Shown: positions 1-8,551 of the stretch, piece by piece
How positions within the stretch are numbered: the stretch's first letter is position 1
How the letters are laid out: each line of letters opens with the position of its first letter
Origin: Clostridium thermobutyricum
GTDB taxonomy: Bacteria > Bacillota > Clostridia > Ch29
Length of the DNA stretch: 64,000 bases
Direction of reading: 5' to 3'
NCBI GenBank assembly: GCA_016841565.1
Contig: JAENYX010000009.1
Span: 16,429-80,428 of the forward strand
Program-made: the position numbers and the translations under genes
The notes under the pieces: generated by a model
Databases searched by the model: none
What the model was told of the DNA's origin: nothing
The model's input: only the letters and a program-made list of their open reading frames with translations

Positions 1-255
1 TGCGATAATGGGTACCAGCCACGGAAAAACTACATGCTGCTGAAGCAGCGCCATCACCGGGGCAAGAATACTGATAATAATCCCCGACCATGCTCCAACT
101 AAAACGGATGCTGCAGCCAGACACGCATTTACAAGGCTGCCGATAACAAAATTGGACGCCAGCGGAGGAATGGAAATCAAGGTTCTTGCCCATTGAAACG
201 CCACCGTCAGAGCAGCAAGCAGTGCTGTCCTGGTTAGAAATTTTGTCCCTTTCAT
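1..255 (-). CDS. Partial membrane protein (ECF-transporter S component-like); C-terminus lies outside the window
   Basis: Minus-strand reading from ATG at 253-255: MKGTKFLTRTALLAALTVAFQWARTLISIPPLASNFVIGSLVNACLAAASVLVGAWSGIIISILAPVMALLQQHVVFPWLVPIIA..., hydrophobic, open to the window edge. Confidence 0.5.
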   Translation of the reverse strand, partial: MKGTKFLTRTALLAALTVAFQWARTLISIPPLASNFVIGSLVNACLAAASVLVGAWSGIIISILAPVMALLQQHVVFPWLVPIIA

Positions 256-326
256 AAATAACCCCCCCAACATTTCATTGCCGGTTATAATATATCCGTA
301 GGAACTGCCCGTCCGCACCGGCCGTA

Positions 327-1355
327 TTACATACAGAACCTGCTCCGTATAAATTCCTCTATAGCCCGGGCACATTCTTCCAAATCATCGCTTTCCAATC
401 TAAGGTCATAGTCATATTTTTTCTCGGAATGATTATACTTGGGGTCATAATGCTCTTCAAGTAAAATCCTTACAATTTCATTATAGTTTTTAGCCTCCAG
501 CAGTGCAAGAAGCGCATCCACCTTCTTTTTTCCCAGTTCACCCTTAAGCCTGTTTATGGAATCCCTTATCTCCTCCAAAACGTCATCCTTCTGTATGCTT
601 ATATATTCATCAACTATTCTTTTTATTCTCTCCTGCAGCGAGCACTCAACCAAAATATGAATCCCTGTTTTCATACCGTCCACCAAGAGAATTGGGAGGT
701 ATATCCTTCCTACTCTGGGGCTTTCGGACTCCACTATGAAAAAATCCCGGTTAATTGACCTCAGCCTTTCAAAAAGTAGCGCTTCAAAAGCTTTCTGGTA
801 TCTGGCCTGTCCCAGCCCCACCGTACCGAATATTGAACCCCGGCTGTTGGCCATATCCTCCAAATCTACCGCAGGGAGCCCCCGCACCCGCAGCATTCTA
901 AGCAGCTGGGTCTTGCCTGTCCCTGTATTGCCGTGAATAACCACAACCTCTTTCGACTTGAGCAGCACGTCCAGGTTGTCAAGGACATGCCTCCTGTATT
1001 CCTTATACCCGCCCTCCAGTTGATACACCCTATGTCCCAGTGATGAGAGCAGTTGAACAAGAGAACCGCTGCGCATGCCCCCCCTTGAACAAAATACAAC
1101 TATCTCCCTGCCCTTTTCCTCCTCGGCACCTATTTTCTCATATATATCCCTGAGCTTGCCCGATACCACTTCTATACCCTTCATCTTTGCCTGCTTTCTG
1201 CCGGCCTTTTTGTAAAGAGTACCTATTACCGCCCTCTCTTCATCGTCAAACAGAGGTACGTTTACTGCACCGGGTATTGAGCCTTGCTGGTACTCCCCCG
1301 GCGACCGTACGTCAATTATGGCATAGTCCCTGTCATATATCTCATTCACCTTCAT
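327..1355 (-). CDS. mnmH: tRNA 2-selenouridine synthase (rhodanese domain plus P-loop)
   Basis: N-terminal rhodanese with VVFCSRGGMRSGS, then P-loop VIHGNTGTGKTQLL; typical MnmH/SelU architecture. Confidence 0.9.
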   Translation of the reverse strand: MKVNEIYDRDYAIIDVRSPGEYQQGSIPGAVNVPLFDDEERAVIGTLYKKAGRKQAKMKGIEVVSGKLRDIYEKIGAEEEKGREIVVFCSRGGMRSGSLVQLLSSLGHRVYQLEGGYKEYRRHVLDNLDVLLKSKEVVVIHGNTGTGKTQLLRMLRVRGLPAVDLEDMANSRGSIFGTVGLGQARYQKAFEALLFERLRSINRDFFIVESESPRVGRIYLPILLVDGMKTGIHILVECSLQERIKRIVDEYISIQKDDVLEEIRDSINRLKGELGKKKVDALLALLEAKNYNEIVRILLEEHYDPKYNHSEKKYDYDLRLESDDLEECARAIEEFIRSRFCM

Positions 1356-1434
1356 GCTTATCGCCTCTTTTTAAGCCCACATAGTTTAAAGCCCGGCCGT
1401 CATCCGGCTGCTCAACAATATTATATCAAAGATT

Positions 1435-3012
1435 CTACAGCTTTATAAAGTTAACTTCGGTAATGCCATCCACCTTTTTAACCATATCTATTACATCCTT
1501 GGGAACCACCCCGTCTACATTAAGAACCATAAGAGCCTTCCCGCCCTTTGAATTCCTGCTCACCCTCATGGTAGCTATGTTGATTTTGCTGACACCCATA
1601 ATGGTGCCTATACATCCTATAACTCCGGGTTTGTCTTCATTCCTGACAAGCAGCATATGGGGAGCCGGCTCCATGTCTATTTTGTAACCATTAAGCTCGA
1701 CTATACGGAGCTCCTTCATACCGAAAAGGGTCCCGGCCATGGAGAAAGCGCCGTGGCCGTTGCTTACCCTGGCCTCTATCAGGTCGGTATATTCGCTTGC
1801 CGCACTGTCCAAGCTCTCCATCACGTCTATGCCCCTGCTTTTGGCCAGCAGTTTGGCGTTGACGTAATTGACCCTTTCCTTGACCACCGGTTCAAGCAGC
1901 CCTTTGAGATAAGCAAGGGTTAGGAGACCTGTCTTGTGCTCGGCTATTCCGCCGCGATACTTGATTTCCACTTTGCTTACCGGCCTTTTCTCCAACTGGT
2001 AGTACAGCCTGCCCAGCTTTTCAGCCAGCAGCAGGTAAGGCTTCAGGTATTCCATATCCTTGTCGTGCAGGCTGGGCATGTTAACGGCTCCCGTAACAAA
2101 CCTTCCCTCCAGAGCATCCAGTACATGCTTTGCTATGTTTATACCTACCTTATTCTGTGCCTCATGGGTATCGGCTCCCAGATGGGGGGTTACAACTATA
2201 TTGTCAAGGCCAAACAGCGGATTATCAGGACAGGGCTCCTGTTCAAAAACATCAAGGGCCGCGCTGGCTACCTTTCCGCTCTTTAGAGCCTTGTACAATG
2301 CTTTCTCCTCTATGATGCCGCCCCTGGCACAATTGACCAGCCTGACCCCGTCCTTTATGGTTGCCAGCTGGCTTTCCCCCAGCATGCCGATGGTCTCTTC
2401 GGTCCTGGGCGTATGCACGGTAATTATGTCGGCCCGGATCAGCAGATCCTCCAGTTTTTCCATCTTCTCAACCCCGAGTAATTCGAACCTTTCGCCGGGA
2501 ATATACGGGTCGTATGCTATTACCTTCATATTGAAGGACTGCAGCCTTGAGGACACAAGTGAACCGATCCTGCCCAAGCCTATTATACCAACCGTTTTTC
2601 CGTCCAGTTCGTTTCCCTTGAACCGGCTGCGGTCCCAGTTGCCCGACTTTATATACTGGTTTGCGCTGCATGTGTTACGGCAGGATGCCAACATCATGCC
2701 TATCGTATGCTCGGCAGCCGAAACGGAATTGCTTTCAGGGGTGTTGACCACAACCACTCCCGCCTGGGTAGCGGCATCCAGATCAATATTGTCTATACCG
2801 TTGCCTGCCCTGCCTACAACCTTTAAGTTTTTTGCCGCCTTAAGCAGCTGGCTGTCCACTAAAGTGGCGCTTCGTACAACAATACCATGATATCCCTTTA
2901 TTATTTCCAGCAGCTCATCCCTGCCAATCTTAAGCCTGACATCCACCTCCGCTTTTTTTCCAAGCATATCTATTCCGCTCTGTGCTATGCTCTCAGTTAC
3001 TAGTACCCTCAT
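1435..3012 (-). CDS. serA: D-3-phosphoglycerate dehydrogenase with C-terminal ACT domain
   Basis: 525 aa; GKTVGIIGLGRIGSLV NAD-binding motif, VNCARGGIIEEKAL, C-terminal ACT region. Confidence 0.92.
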   Translation of the reverse strand: MRVLVTESIAQSGIDMLGKKAEVDVRLKIGRDELLEIIKGYHGIVVRSATLVDSQLLKAAKNLKVVGRAGNGIDNIDLDAATQAGVVVVNTPESNSVSAAEHTIGMMLASCRNTCSANQYIKSGNWDRSRFKGNELDGKTVGIIGLGRIGSLVSSRLQSFNMKVIAYDPYIPGERFELLGVEKMEKLEDLLIRADIITVHTPRTEETIGMLGESQLATIKDGVRLVNCARGGIIEEKALYKALKSGKVASAALDVFEQEPCPDNPLFGLDNIVVTPHLGADTHEAQNKVGINIAKHVLDALEGRFVTGAVNMPSLHDKDMEYLKPYLLLAEKLGRLYYQLEKRPVSKVEIKYRGGIAEHKTGLLTLAYLKGLLEPVVKERVNYVNAKLLAKSRGIDVMESLDSAASEYTDLIEARVSNGHGAFSMAGTLFGMKELRIVELNGYKIDMEPAPHMLLVRNEDKPGVIGCIGTIMGVSKINIATMRVSRNSKGGKALMVLNVDGVVPKDVIDMVKKVDGITEVNFIKL

Positions 3013-4163
3013 TTTGCCATACCCCCTGTATGAATTATTTTTTTTGCTGCCGCGTATGCCGCTCCCCTGTTAACCGGCCGGCCCAAGCCCGCAAGAGTCT
3101 CCTCAAGAGCCTGGAGGGTGTCCAAAACATCATCTTCGGATATATATCCCATATGGGCTATTCTGATTATCTTACCCTTAAGACTCCTGTTTCCCCCGGC
3201 TATTACTATGCCAAAATCCTTTTCCATGTGTTGTAAAATGTCTTCTCCGCTTACACCCCCGGGCACCTTAACCGCTGTCAGGGTGTCGGATGCACTGCAT
3301 TCTTCTGCAAACAGCTCCAGTCCCATGGCCCTGACCCCAGCCCGGGCCATATCCCCCATCCTCTTATGCCTTTGCCAGACGTTTTCCAGCCCCTGCTCCT
3401 GTATTATCAAAACAGCCTGAAGAGAAGCCGTCACCAGGTTTACCGCAGGGGTAAATGGATGCTGAGGCGGTTGTTTTTCCAAAAATTCAATAGCTTTGCA
3501 CAAATCCCAATAGTGACGGCGGGATTTATTGTTCCTCCGGGCGGCTTCCATTGCCCTGGGGCTTACCGAAAGAAAGGTAAGTCCCGGAGGACACATGAGT
3601 GCCTTTTGGGAAGATGTAATCACAACGTCTATACCCCATTCCTCAGGCCTGACCTCCATGCCGCCCAGAGAACTGACTGCATCTACTATGAATAAGATAT
3701 TCCTTTCCTTAAGAGCTTTGCCTATTGATGCTATATGGCTGCAGGCAGCAGTTGAGGTCTCGTTGTGGGTAACTATAACGCCCTTTATGTCTTGATTAAG
3801 TCTGGGCAAGATATCCCCGGCACCAACACCCTTTCCCCACGGTACCTCCAGCTTCTCCACCTCCAGCTCCATGGAGCGGCATATATCATAAAACCTATCC
3901 CCGAACACGCCGGCAGAAACAAGAAGTACCCTGTCCCCCGGACAGAAACAGTTGACAACGGCGGCTTCCATTCCTCCCGTACCCGAAGCTGTAAGAGTAA
4001 CCACCGGATACCGGGTTGCAAAAACGTATTTGAGGCCGCTGCTAAGCCTGCTTAGCACCTCGGCATATTCCTTTGTCCTGTGGTGCAGAACCTGCTGCCC
4101 CAGAGCCTCTATTACCCGGGGAGGCAGAGGGGTAGGTCCCGGTGTCATTAATCTTTTCTTCAT
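3009..4163 (-). CDS. Class V aminotransferase (serine-pyruvate/alanine-glyoxylate type)
   Basis: MTPGPTPLPPRVIEALGQQVLHHRT and VDAVSSLGGMEV..SSQKALMCPPGL PLP-lysine context; overlaps serA start by 4 nt. Confidence 0.88.
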   Translation of the reverse strand: MKKRLMTPGPTPLPPRVIEALGQQVLHHRTKEYAEVLSRLSSGLKYVFATRYPVVTLTASGTGGMEAAVVNCFCPGDRVLLVSAGVFGDRFYDICRSMELEVEKLEVPWGKGVGAGDILPRLNQDIKGVIVTHNETSTAACSHIASIGKALKERNILFIVDAVSSLGGMEVRPEEWGIDVVITSSQKALMCPPGLTFLSVSPRAMEAARRNNKSRRHYWDLCKAIEFLEKQPPQHPFTPAVNLVTASLQAVLIIQEQGLENVWQRHKRMGDMARAGVRAMGLELFAEECSASDTLTAVKVPGGVSGEDILQHMEKDFGIVIAGGNRSLKGKIIRIAHMGYISEDDVLDTLQALEETLAGLGRPVNRGAAYAAAKKIIHTGGMAK

Positions 4164-4235
4164 TTGTATATACCTCCTTTATGTATTGCGATATTTACCA
4201 TTCCAATGGGAAGTGAGATGTGTCCCCTTTCCTTA

Positions 4236-4480
4236 AACCAAAAAACCCCGTCCTCAATAGGACGGGGGCAACTACCCACGTGGTACCACCTAATTTAAAA
4301 AATCTTTGGTAATCTCACAACTTTTAACGGAGTCAACCGTCAGAGACTACTCAATTTTCACCTCTAAAGCTCCGGGACGGATTCCGCCAAAGCCGCATAC
4401 CGGTTTACACCTGCCACCGGCTCTCTTCAAATAAGCTTATGCGTACTATTTCCCCTCATTGCCTCTGTCAAATGATAATT
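4236..4480 (-). promoter_or_regulatory. T-box riboswitch leader, probably serine-responsive, upstream of the aminotransferase-serA operon
   Basis: Minus strand contains AGGTGGTACCACGTGGG (T-box antiterminator), upstream AGAGAG-type element, and terminator CCCCGTCCTATTGAGGACGGGGTTTTTT at about 4240-4267; candidate specifier TCC in GCGGAATCCGTCCC. Confidence 0.82.
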
Positions 4481-4613
4481 AAAGACTATTATGCAGCATA
4501 TACAAATAATTGTCAAGGACAATTATTGGAAAACGCTTTTGCCGCTGCAATAAATAAAGAGCCCCGGTTGTTCCGGAACTCCGTACTCCTCAGATTATGT
4601 ACCCGTTACCGTG

Positions 4614-5603
4614 TTACGAATCGCTGTTTACAAATTTGATTGGGTCCACTGCCCTTCCGTTCAATTCCACCTCGAAGTGAACGTGAGGACCGGTACTAAC
4701 TCCGGTGCTCCCTACCCTGGCAATTATCTGCCCCTTATATACCTTGTCCCCTGTCTTCACCAGGTTGACACTGTTGTGGGCATAACGGGTCACTATGCCG
4801 TATCCGTGACTTACTACCACTATATTACCGTACCCGCTCTTTCTTCCCGAGAATGTTACAACTCCCTTTCCCGGCACCCTTATGGCTGTACCCGACTTGG
4901 TAGCTATATCAACGGCTTCGTGGAAGTCGTATGATTTTGTAAATGGATGTTTTCTTCCCCCGAATCTGGAAGTGATTGTCCCCGAAACCGGAAGAAAGGA
5001 AGGTCTGGCTTCCAGATATGCCAGCCTGGCATCCACATCCGATAAAAGCTTATCCATTTCTTTCTGCTGAATATCCATCTGGCTGGATAATACCTGTACC
5101 GAATCATCCAGATTGTTTACCGAACTCATCATTACGGTTGGAGTCATCCGGGTTTCAGCAAGCTCGGCGTTCTCCATCCCGGACAGCCTGTTTATAACAC
5201 CGCCCCTTGACGCCACCAGCGTACCCTGGAATTCCTCCAGTCTCTTATGGCTTTGGCTCTTGAGACCCACCATGCTTCTGACTTCACCGTCAAACTCTAT
5301 AAGGTTCTCCATCTTTTCTTTTACCTTATCGCTATAATTATAAAGGCCGGCTATCTCTGTGCTCTGCCTCTCATTATCATTTTCCAGGTATTCAATCCTG
5401 CCCAAGGCCGTCTGATGGTTTTTGTCCAAATACAAGTAACCCGTTGACAGGGCAATACTGTACGAAAGAAACATGGCTGTGAACAATGCGGTTGATTTCA
5501 GGAATGCCTTGCTTATACGTACCTTTTTCACTTCTTCATCGGGACCAGAAATCAACACAACGGTTATGTGGCTCTCTTGTGTCTTAGTAAACGCTTTTTT
5601 CAT
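4614..5603 (-). CDS. M23 family metallopeptidase with N-terminal TM and coiled coil
   Basis: SRFGGRKHPFTKSYDFHEAVDIA ... STGVSTGPHVHFEVELNG (LytM/M23 motifs); start moved to internal Met MKKAFTKTQ, after a GAGG-type RBS. Confidence 0.88.
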   Translation of the reverse strand: MKKAFTKTQESHITVVLISGPDEEVKKVRISKAFLKSTALFTAMFLSYSIALSTGYLYLDKNHQTALGRIEYLENDNERQSTEIAGLYNYSDKVKEKMENLIEFDGEVRSMVGLKSQSHKRLEEFQGTLVASRGGVINRLSGMENAELAETRMTPTVMMSSVNNLDDSVQVLSSQMDIQQKEMDKLLSDVDARLAYLEARPSFLPVSGTITSRFGGRKHPFTKSYDFHEAVDIATKSGTAIRVPGKGVVTFSGRKSGYGNIVVVSHGYGIVTRYAHNSVNLVKTGDKVYKGQIIARVGSTGVSTGPHVHFEVELNGRAVDPIKFVNSDS

Positions 5604-5721
5604 TTTTACCTCCGAAAATGAAATGAGTAAATCATGAAAATGTTCCACATATTAGATTAGACAAAAAAACAAAAAATCCTCTAGAAAAATTTGTAATTTT
5701 TAAAAAAATATTAAAAAATAT

Positions 5722-5752
5722 TAAAAAAAATAAAACTGCTCCATTAAGCAGC
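5722..5752 (-). terminator. Rho-independent terminator, probably of the original tRNA-Gly/tRNA-Val operon
   Basis: Minus strand CTGCTTAATGGAGCAG followed by TTTTATTTTTTTT. Confidence 0.55.
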
Positions 5753-5758
5753 TTTATT

Positions 5759-5836
5759 TGGTGGGGCGAACAGGGATCGAACCTGCGAAACCTCTACCAT
5801 GTCAAGGTAGCGCTCTCCCAACTGAGCTATCGCCCC
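5759..5836 (-). tRNA. tRNA-Val(GAC), left copy inside the attachment repeat
   Basis: Minus GGGGCGATAGCTCAGTTGGGAGAGCGCTACCTTGACATGGTAG...TTCGATC...TCGCCCCACCA; 7-bp acceptor, loop TTGACAT gives anticodon GAC, CCA encoded. Confidence 0.9.
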
Positions 5837-5841
5837 GAATA

Positions 5842-5896
5842 TGGAGCGGGTAACGGGGATCGAACCCGCACTTCCGGCTTGGGAAGCCGGTGCTCT
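5842..5896 (-). pseudogene. Truncated tRNA-Gly(CCC), 3' portion only, left behind at attL
   Basis: Identical to 43456..43510 of the intact tRNA-Gly but diverges before the D-arm/acceptor 5' strand. Confidence 0.88.
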
Positions 5897-5992
5897 ATAT
5901 AATACGCCTCAAACCCCCATAAATGCTAGGTTTGTGTTCTAAATACCCCTTTCAAGTACCTCGGCCACCCATAAAAAAGGAGGTTTTTTCGG

Positions 5993-6931
5993 GTGGTTAA
6001 GTTAACAAAAATCACTCCGCAGATTGAAGATAATTGGCTTGAAATAATGGATAATTTTATCCTATATAAACAAGCCCAGGGTTTGGCTGACAGAACTATT
6101 GAAGATTACGAATACCATATTTCTTTATTCTTTAAAAAGTATTCGGAACCAATCAACTATGATGAGCTTGAAAAAAATGTTTTACGGTATTTTGCTGAAA
6201 GCTCTAAACTTGCTACCGGCACTTTTAATATTCGCCGTAAGAACCTTAATACATTCTTTAACTGGTGTGTTCAGGAAGGAATAATACCGGCTAACCCTAT
6301 ACGCCATATTAAAATGAAAAAGACAGAAGGCAGAATAAGGCCCATATCCCCGGAAGATTTAAAGAAGCTGTTAGAAAAGCCCAATAAGAAGACTTATGTC
6401 GGCTTCAGGGATTATACTCTTATCCTGTTATCCCTTGATACCGGTATCCGCCCATCAGAAGCCCTATCGCTTGTTGAAAGCGACATAAACGTCAGAGCCG
6501 GTGAAGTCTTTATCAGGCCAGAGATTGCAAAAACAGGGACATCCAGAACACTTCCGGTATCCAAGGAAGCTATTACTTCCATGGCTAGGCTTGTAAGCAT
6601 TAATAAGAAAACCTGGGACACTGATTTTGTTTTCTGTACTTGCGAAGGCCAACAAATGTCAATAAGTGCATGGAAACAAAGAATGACGTACTATAGTAAA
6701 AAGATAAAAACTCCTATCAGTGCATACGACCTACGACACGCCTTTGCTATCCTCTACCTGCGTAATGGCGGAGACGCTTTTTCTCTGCAGCGGATAATGG
6801 GCCATACTGATATGGAGATGACTAAATACTACCTGAAATTTTCGCAGTCAGATTTGCAGAATGCCCATGCCGGGGCAAGTCCGATTAAGTCGCTGTTGGG
6901 TAGAAGGAAGAAGATTGTTAAGTTGAAGTGA
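5993..6931 (+). CDS. int: Tyrosine recombinase/integrase
   Basis: GTG start after AAGGAGG; LSLDTGIRPSEALSL, ISAYDLRHAFAILYLRNGGDAFSLQRIMGHTDMEMTKYY (R..HxxR..H..Y). Confidence 0.93.
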   Translation: MVKLTKITPQIEDNWLEIMDNFILYKQAQGLADRTIEDYEYHISLFFKKYSEPINYDELEKNVLRYFAESSKLATGTFNIRRKNLNTFFNWCVQEGIIPANPIRHIKMKKTEGRIRPISPEDLKKLLEKPNKKTYVGFRDYTLILLSLDTGIRPSEALSLVESDINVRAGEVFIRPEIAKTGTSRTLPVSKEAITSMARLVSINKKTWDTDFVFCTCEGQQMSISAWKQRMTYYSKKIKTPISAYDLRHAFAILYLRNGGDAFSLQRIMGHTDMEMTKYYLKFSQSDLQNAHAGASPIKSLLGRRKKIVKLK

Positions 6932-6955
6932 ATCGTTATTCAGAGCATTTTGTTA

Positions 6956-7004
6956 GACCCTTCCTTGATGTAGTATCTAGTTCTTGCCAAGGAAGGGTCA
7001 CTTT
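6956..7004 (+). terminator. Terminator of the integrase gene
   Basis: 12-bp inverted repeat GACCCTTCCTTG (6956-6967)/CAAGGAAGGGTC (6988-6999) followed by ACTTTTTAT. Confidence 0.65.
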
Positions 7005-7055
7005 TTATAAAAGGCAAAGGTTTACCAGAATTTTATTAATAAATTATTGTGCTGC

Positions 7056-8549
7056 TTATGAATCTGCATCAAACCTAATGCCGGTACCAATTGGTATATC
7101 GTTTATAATATTATCGATTGTTTTATCAAGTATTTTTTTTAATAGTTTAGCCGTTCTATCAAGCTCATATATACCGGCTGTTTCATTGTAAGCATTGTCA
7201 ACTTCTAGAAAACTATCCAAATTACACTCTTCTATATGATATTCTTTGGCTGGATTATGGTATAATAAGGATATCTCTTTTTGCTTTGGTTTCGGAAATA
7301 AAGGGGTTTCAATTAAGTGGAAATAGGATGGAGCACAATGGCCTCCAGAGCCACCAACACCAATATAATCAATCATCCCTTTTTCCCTAAAGTATGCTAA
7401 AAAGCATCTTACAAATATACTTTCAGTTAAATCATTATTTTTATTGATTATTCTTATTCCATGATAGTTTGTCGCTATATTATTTGCTTCTTCGCACACT
7501 ACGAATGTACGGCCTTTTCCAAATCCTTCTCCGCCGAAAATAATGTCACCTTGTTTGATAGTTTTTAGTTTTGATGGCGTTCCTATATAAGTTGTTTTAT
7601 CCACTGTCCCATATTTACTTATATTTGTAGGTAGTACTAATTCATAAAAACCCTTTATAAATACTTCGCTATCGATTCTTGTTTTAATATTGTTTTTCTC
7701 TAATGATGTGCCTCTTTCCCAGTCAAAACCTCTTGATATTAAATCTATGCTACCATGAAAATAGTTTCTAACTAAAAAATCATAATATTTAAAATTAATA
7801 TTATATAAACCCGTATCAAGACGTTGTTTGTTTTGTAATTCATTAATATCTGGATAATTGTATTTAAAACTATTTGGTTTCTGATTATTAGTTAACTCAT
7901 TATTTATCTTTTCTAGAATCTTTTCATGCCGTTCCCTTATTAGTTTTAACTTATTAAAATAAGCTTTAACTAACAAGGTAATAAACCTTACCACTTTGTT
8001 GTCATTTGGTATAGGTATATAAACATAGTTCATAGAATTTTTGTCCAAACGAGGATACATGCCCCTATTCTGAAATCCCAAAATCTGTTCAATAAAGAAC
8101 CTTGTTTTAAGTACAGCAAATAAATATTCTTTGGTTATCGTCTTATCAACTTCTCTTAGAACCATAATTGCTGGTGAACATACCATATCAATTAAATCGT
8201 CTGTTACTAGACCAACACCGCCTCTATATGTTCTAACAGTAGAAATTAAAATATCACCATTTTGTATTTTTTTAGGATTTTTATTTGGTAAGAAATACCC
8301 AGAAACCCTGCTGCCTTCAACAAAACCTGTATTAACGTCTATATCTCCTATTTCAGTATACTTATATACCCTGTGCGTTTTTACTTTTGTCTTACTATCT
8401 GATTTCTCAACCAAGTCCTTTAATGTTTTATACTTAACATTTTTGTTTGGATAGAATCTTGAATATTTCGAGGGAGCAAGGCAATAACTATTTTCTTCTA
8501 TTTGATTAATAGTTACGATTTGTGGTACCCGTATATATTTATAGCCCAT
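7056..8549 (-). CDS. Restriction-modification specificity (S) subunit, two TRD-like halves
   Basis: 497 aa; duplicated organisation with GDILISTVRTYRGGVGLV and QGDIIFGGEGFGKGRTFVV typical of S-subunit TRDs; 2 nt from the methyltransferase gene. Confidence 0.8.
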   Translation of the reverse strand: MGYKYIRVPQIVTINQIEENSYCLAPSKYSRFYPNKNVKYKTLKDLVEKSDSKTKVKTHRVYKYTEIGDIDVNTGFVEGSRVSGYFLPNKNPKKIQNGDILISTVRTYRGGVGLVTDDLIDMVCSPAIMVLREVDKTITKEYLFAVLKTRFFIEQILGFQNRGMYPRLDKNSMNYVYIPIPNDNKVVRFITLLVKAYFNKLKLIRERHEKILEKINNELTNNQKPNSFKYNYPDINELQNKQRLDTGLYNINFKYYDFLVRNYFHGSIDLISRGFDWERGTSLEKNNIKTRIDSEVFIKGFYELVLPTNISKYGTVDKTTYIGTPSKLKTIKQGDIIFGGEGFGKGRTFVVCEEANNIATNYHGIRIINKNNDLTESIFVRCFLAYFREKGMIDYIGVGGSGGHCAPSYFHLIETPLFPKPKQKEISLLYHNPAKEYHIEECNLDSFLEVDNAYNETAGIYELDRTAKLLKKILDKTIDNIINDIPIGTGIRFDADS

Positions 8550-8551
8550 AA

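Larger units (their letters stand above)
5759..5896. repeat. attL: 138-bp perfect direct repeat with attR (43373..43510)
   Basis: Base-by-base identical at a constant offset of 37614; diverges at 5758/43372 and at 5897/43511. Confidence 0.93.

Noticed and set aside
2060-2890. Long plus-strand ORF (276 aa) opposite serA
   Set aside because: Antisense shadow of a well-supported serA reading frame; low-complexity composition, no RBS.
4236-4480. Serine operon leader as a possible novel riboswitch
   Set aside because: The GGTGGTACCACG antiterminator and terminator layout are those of a standard T-box.
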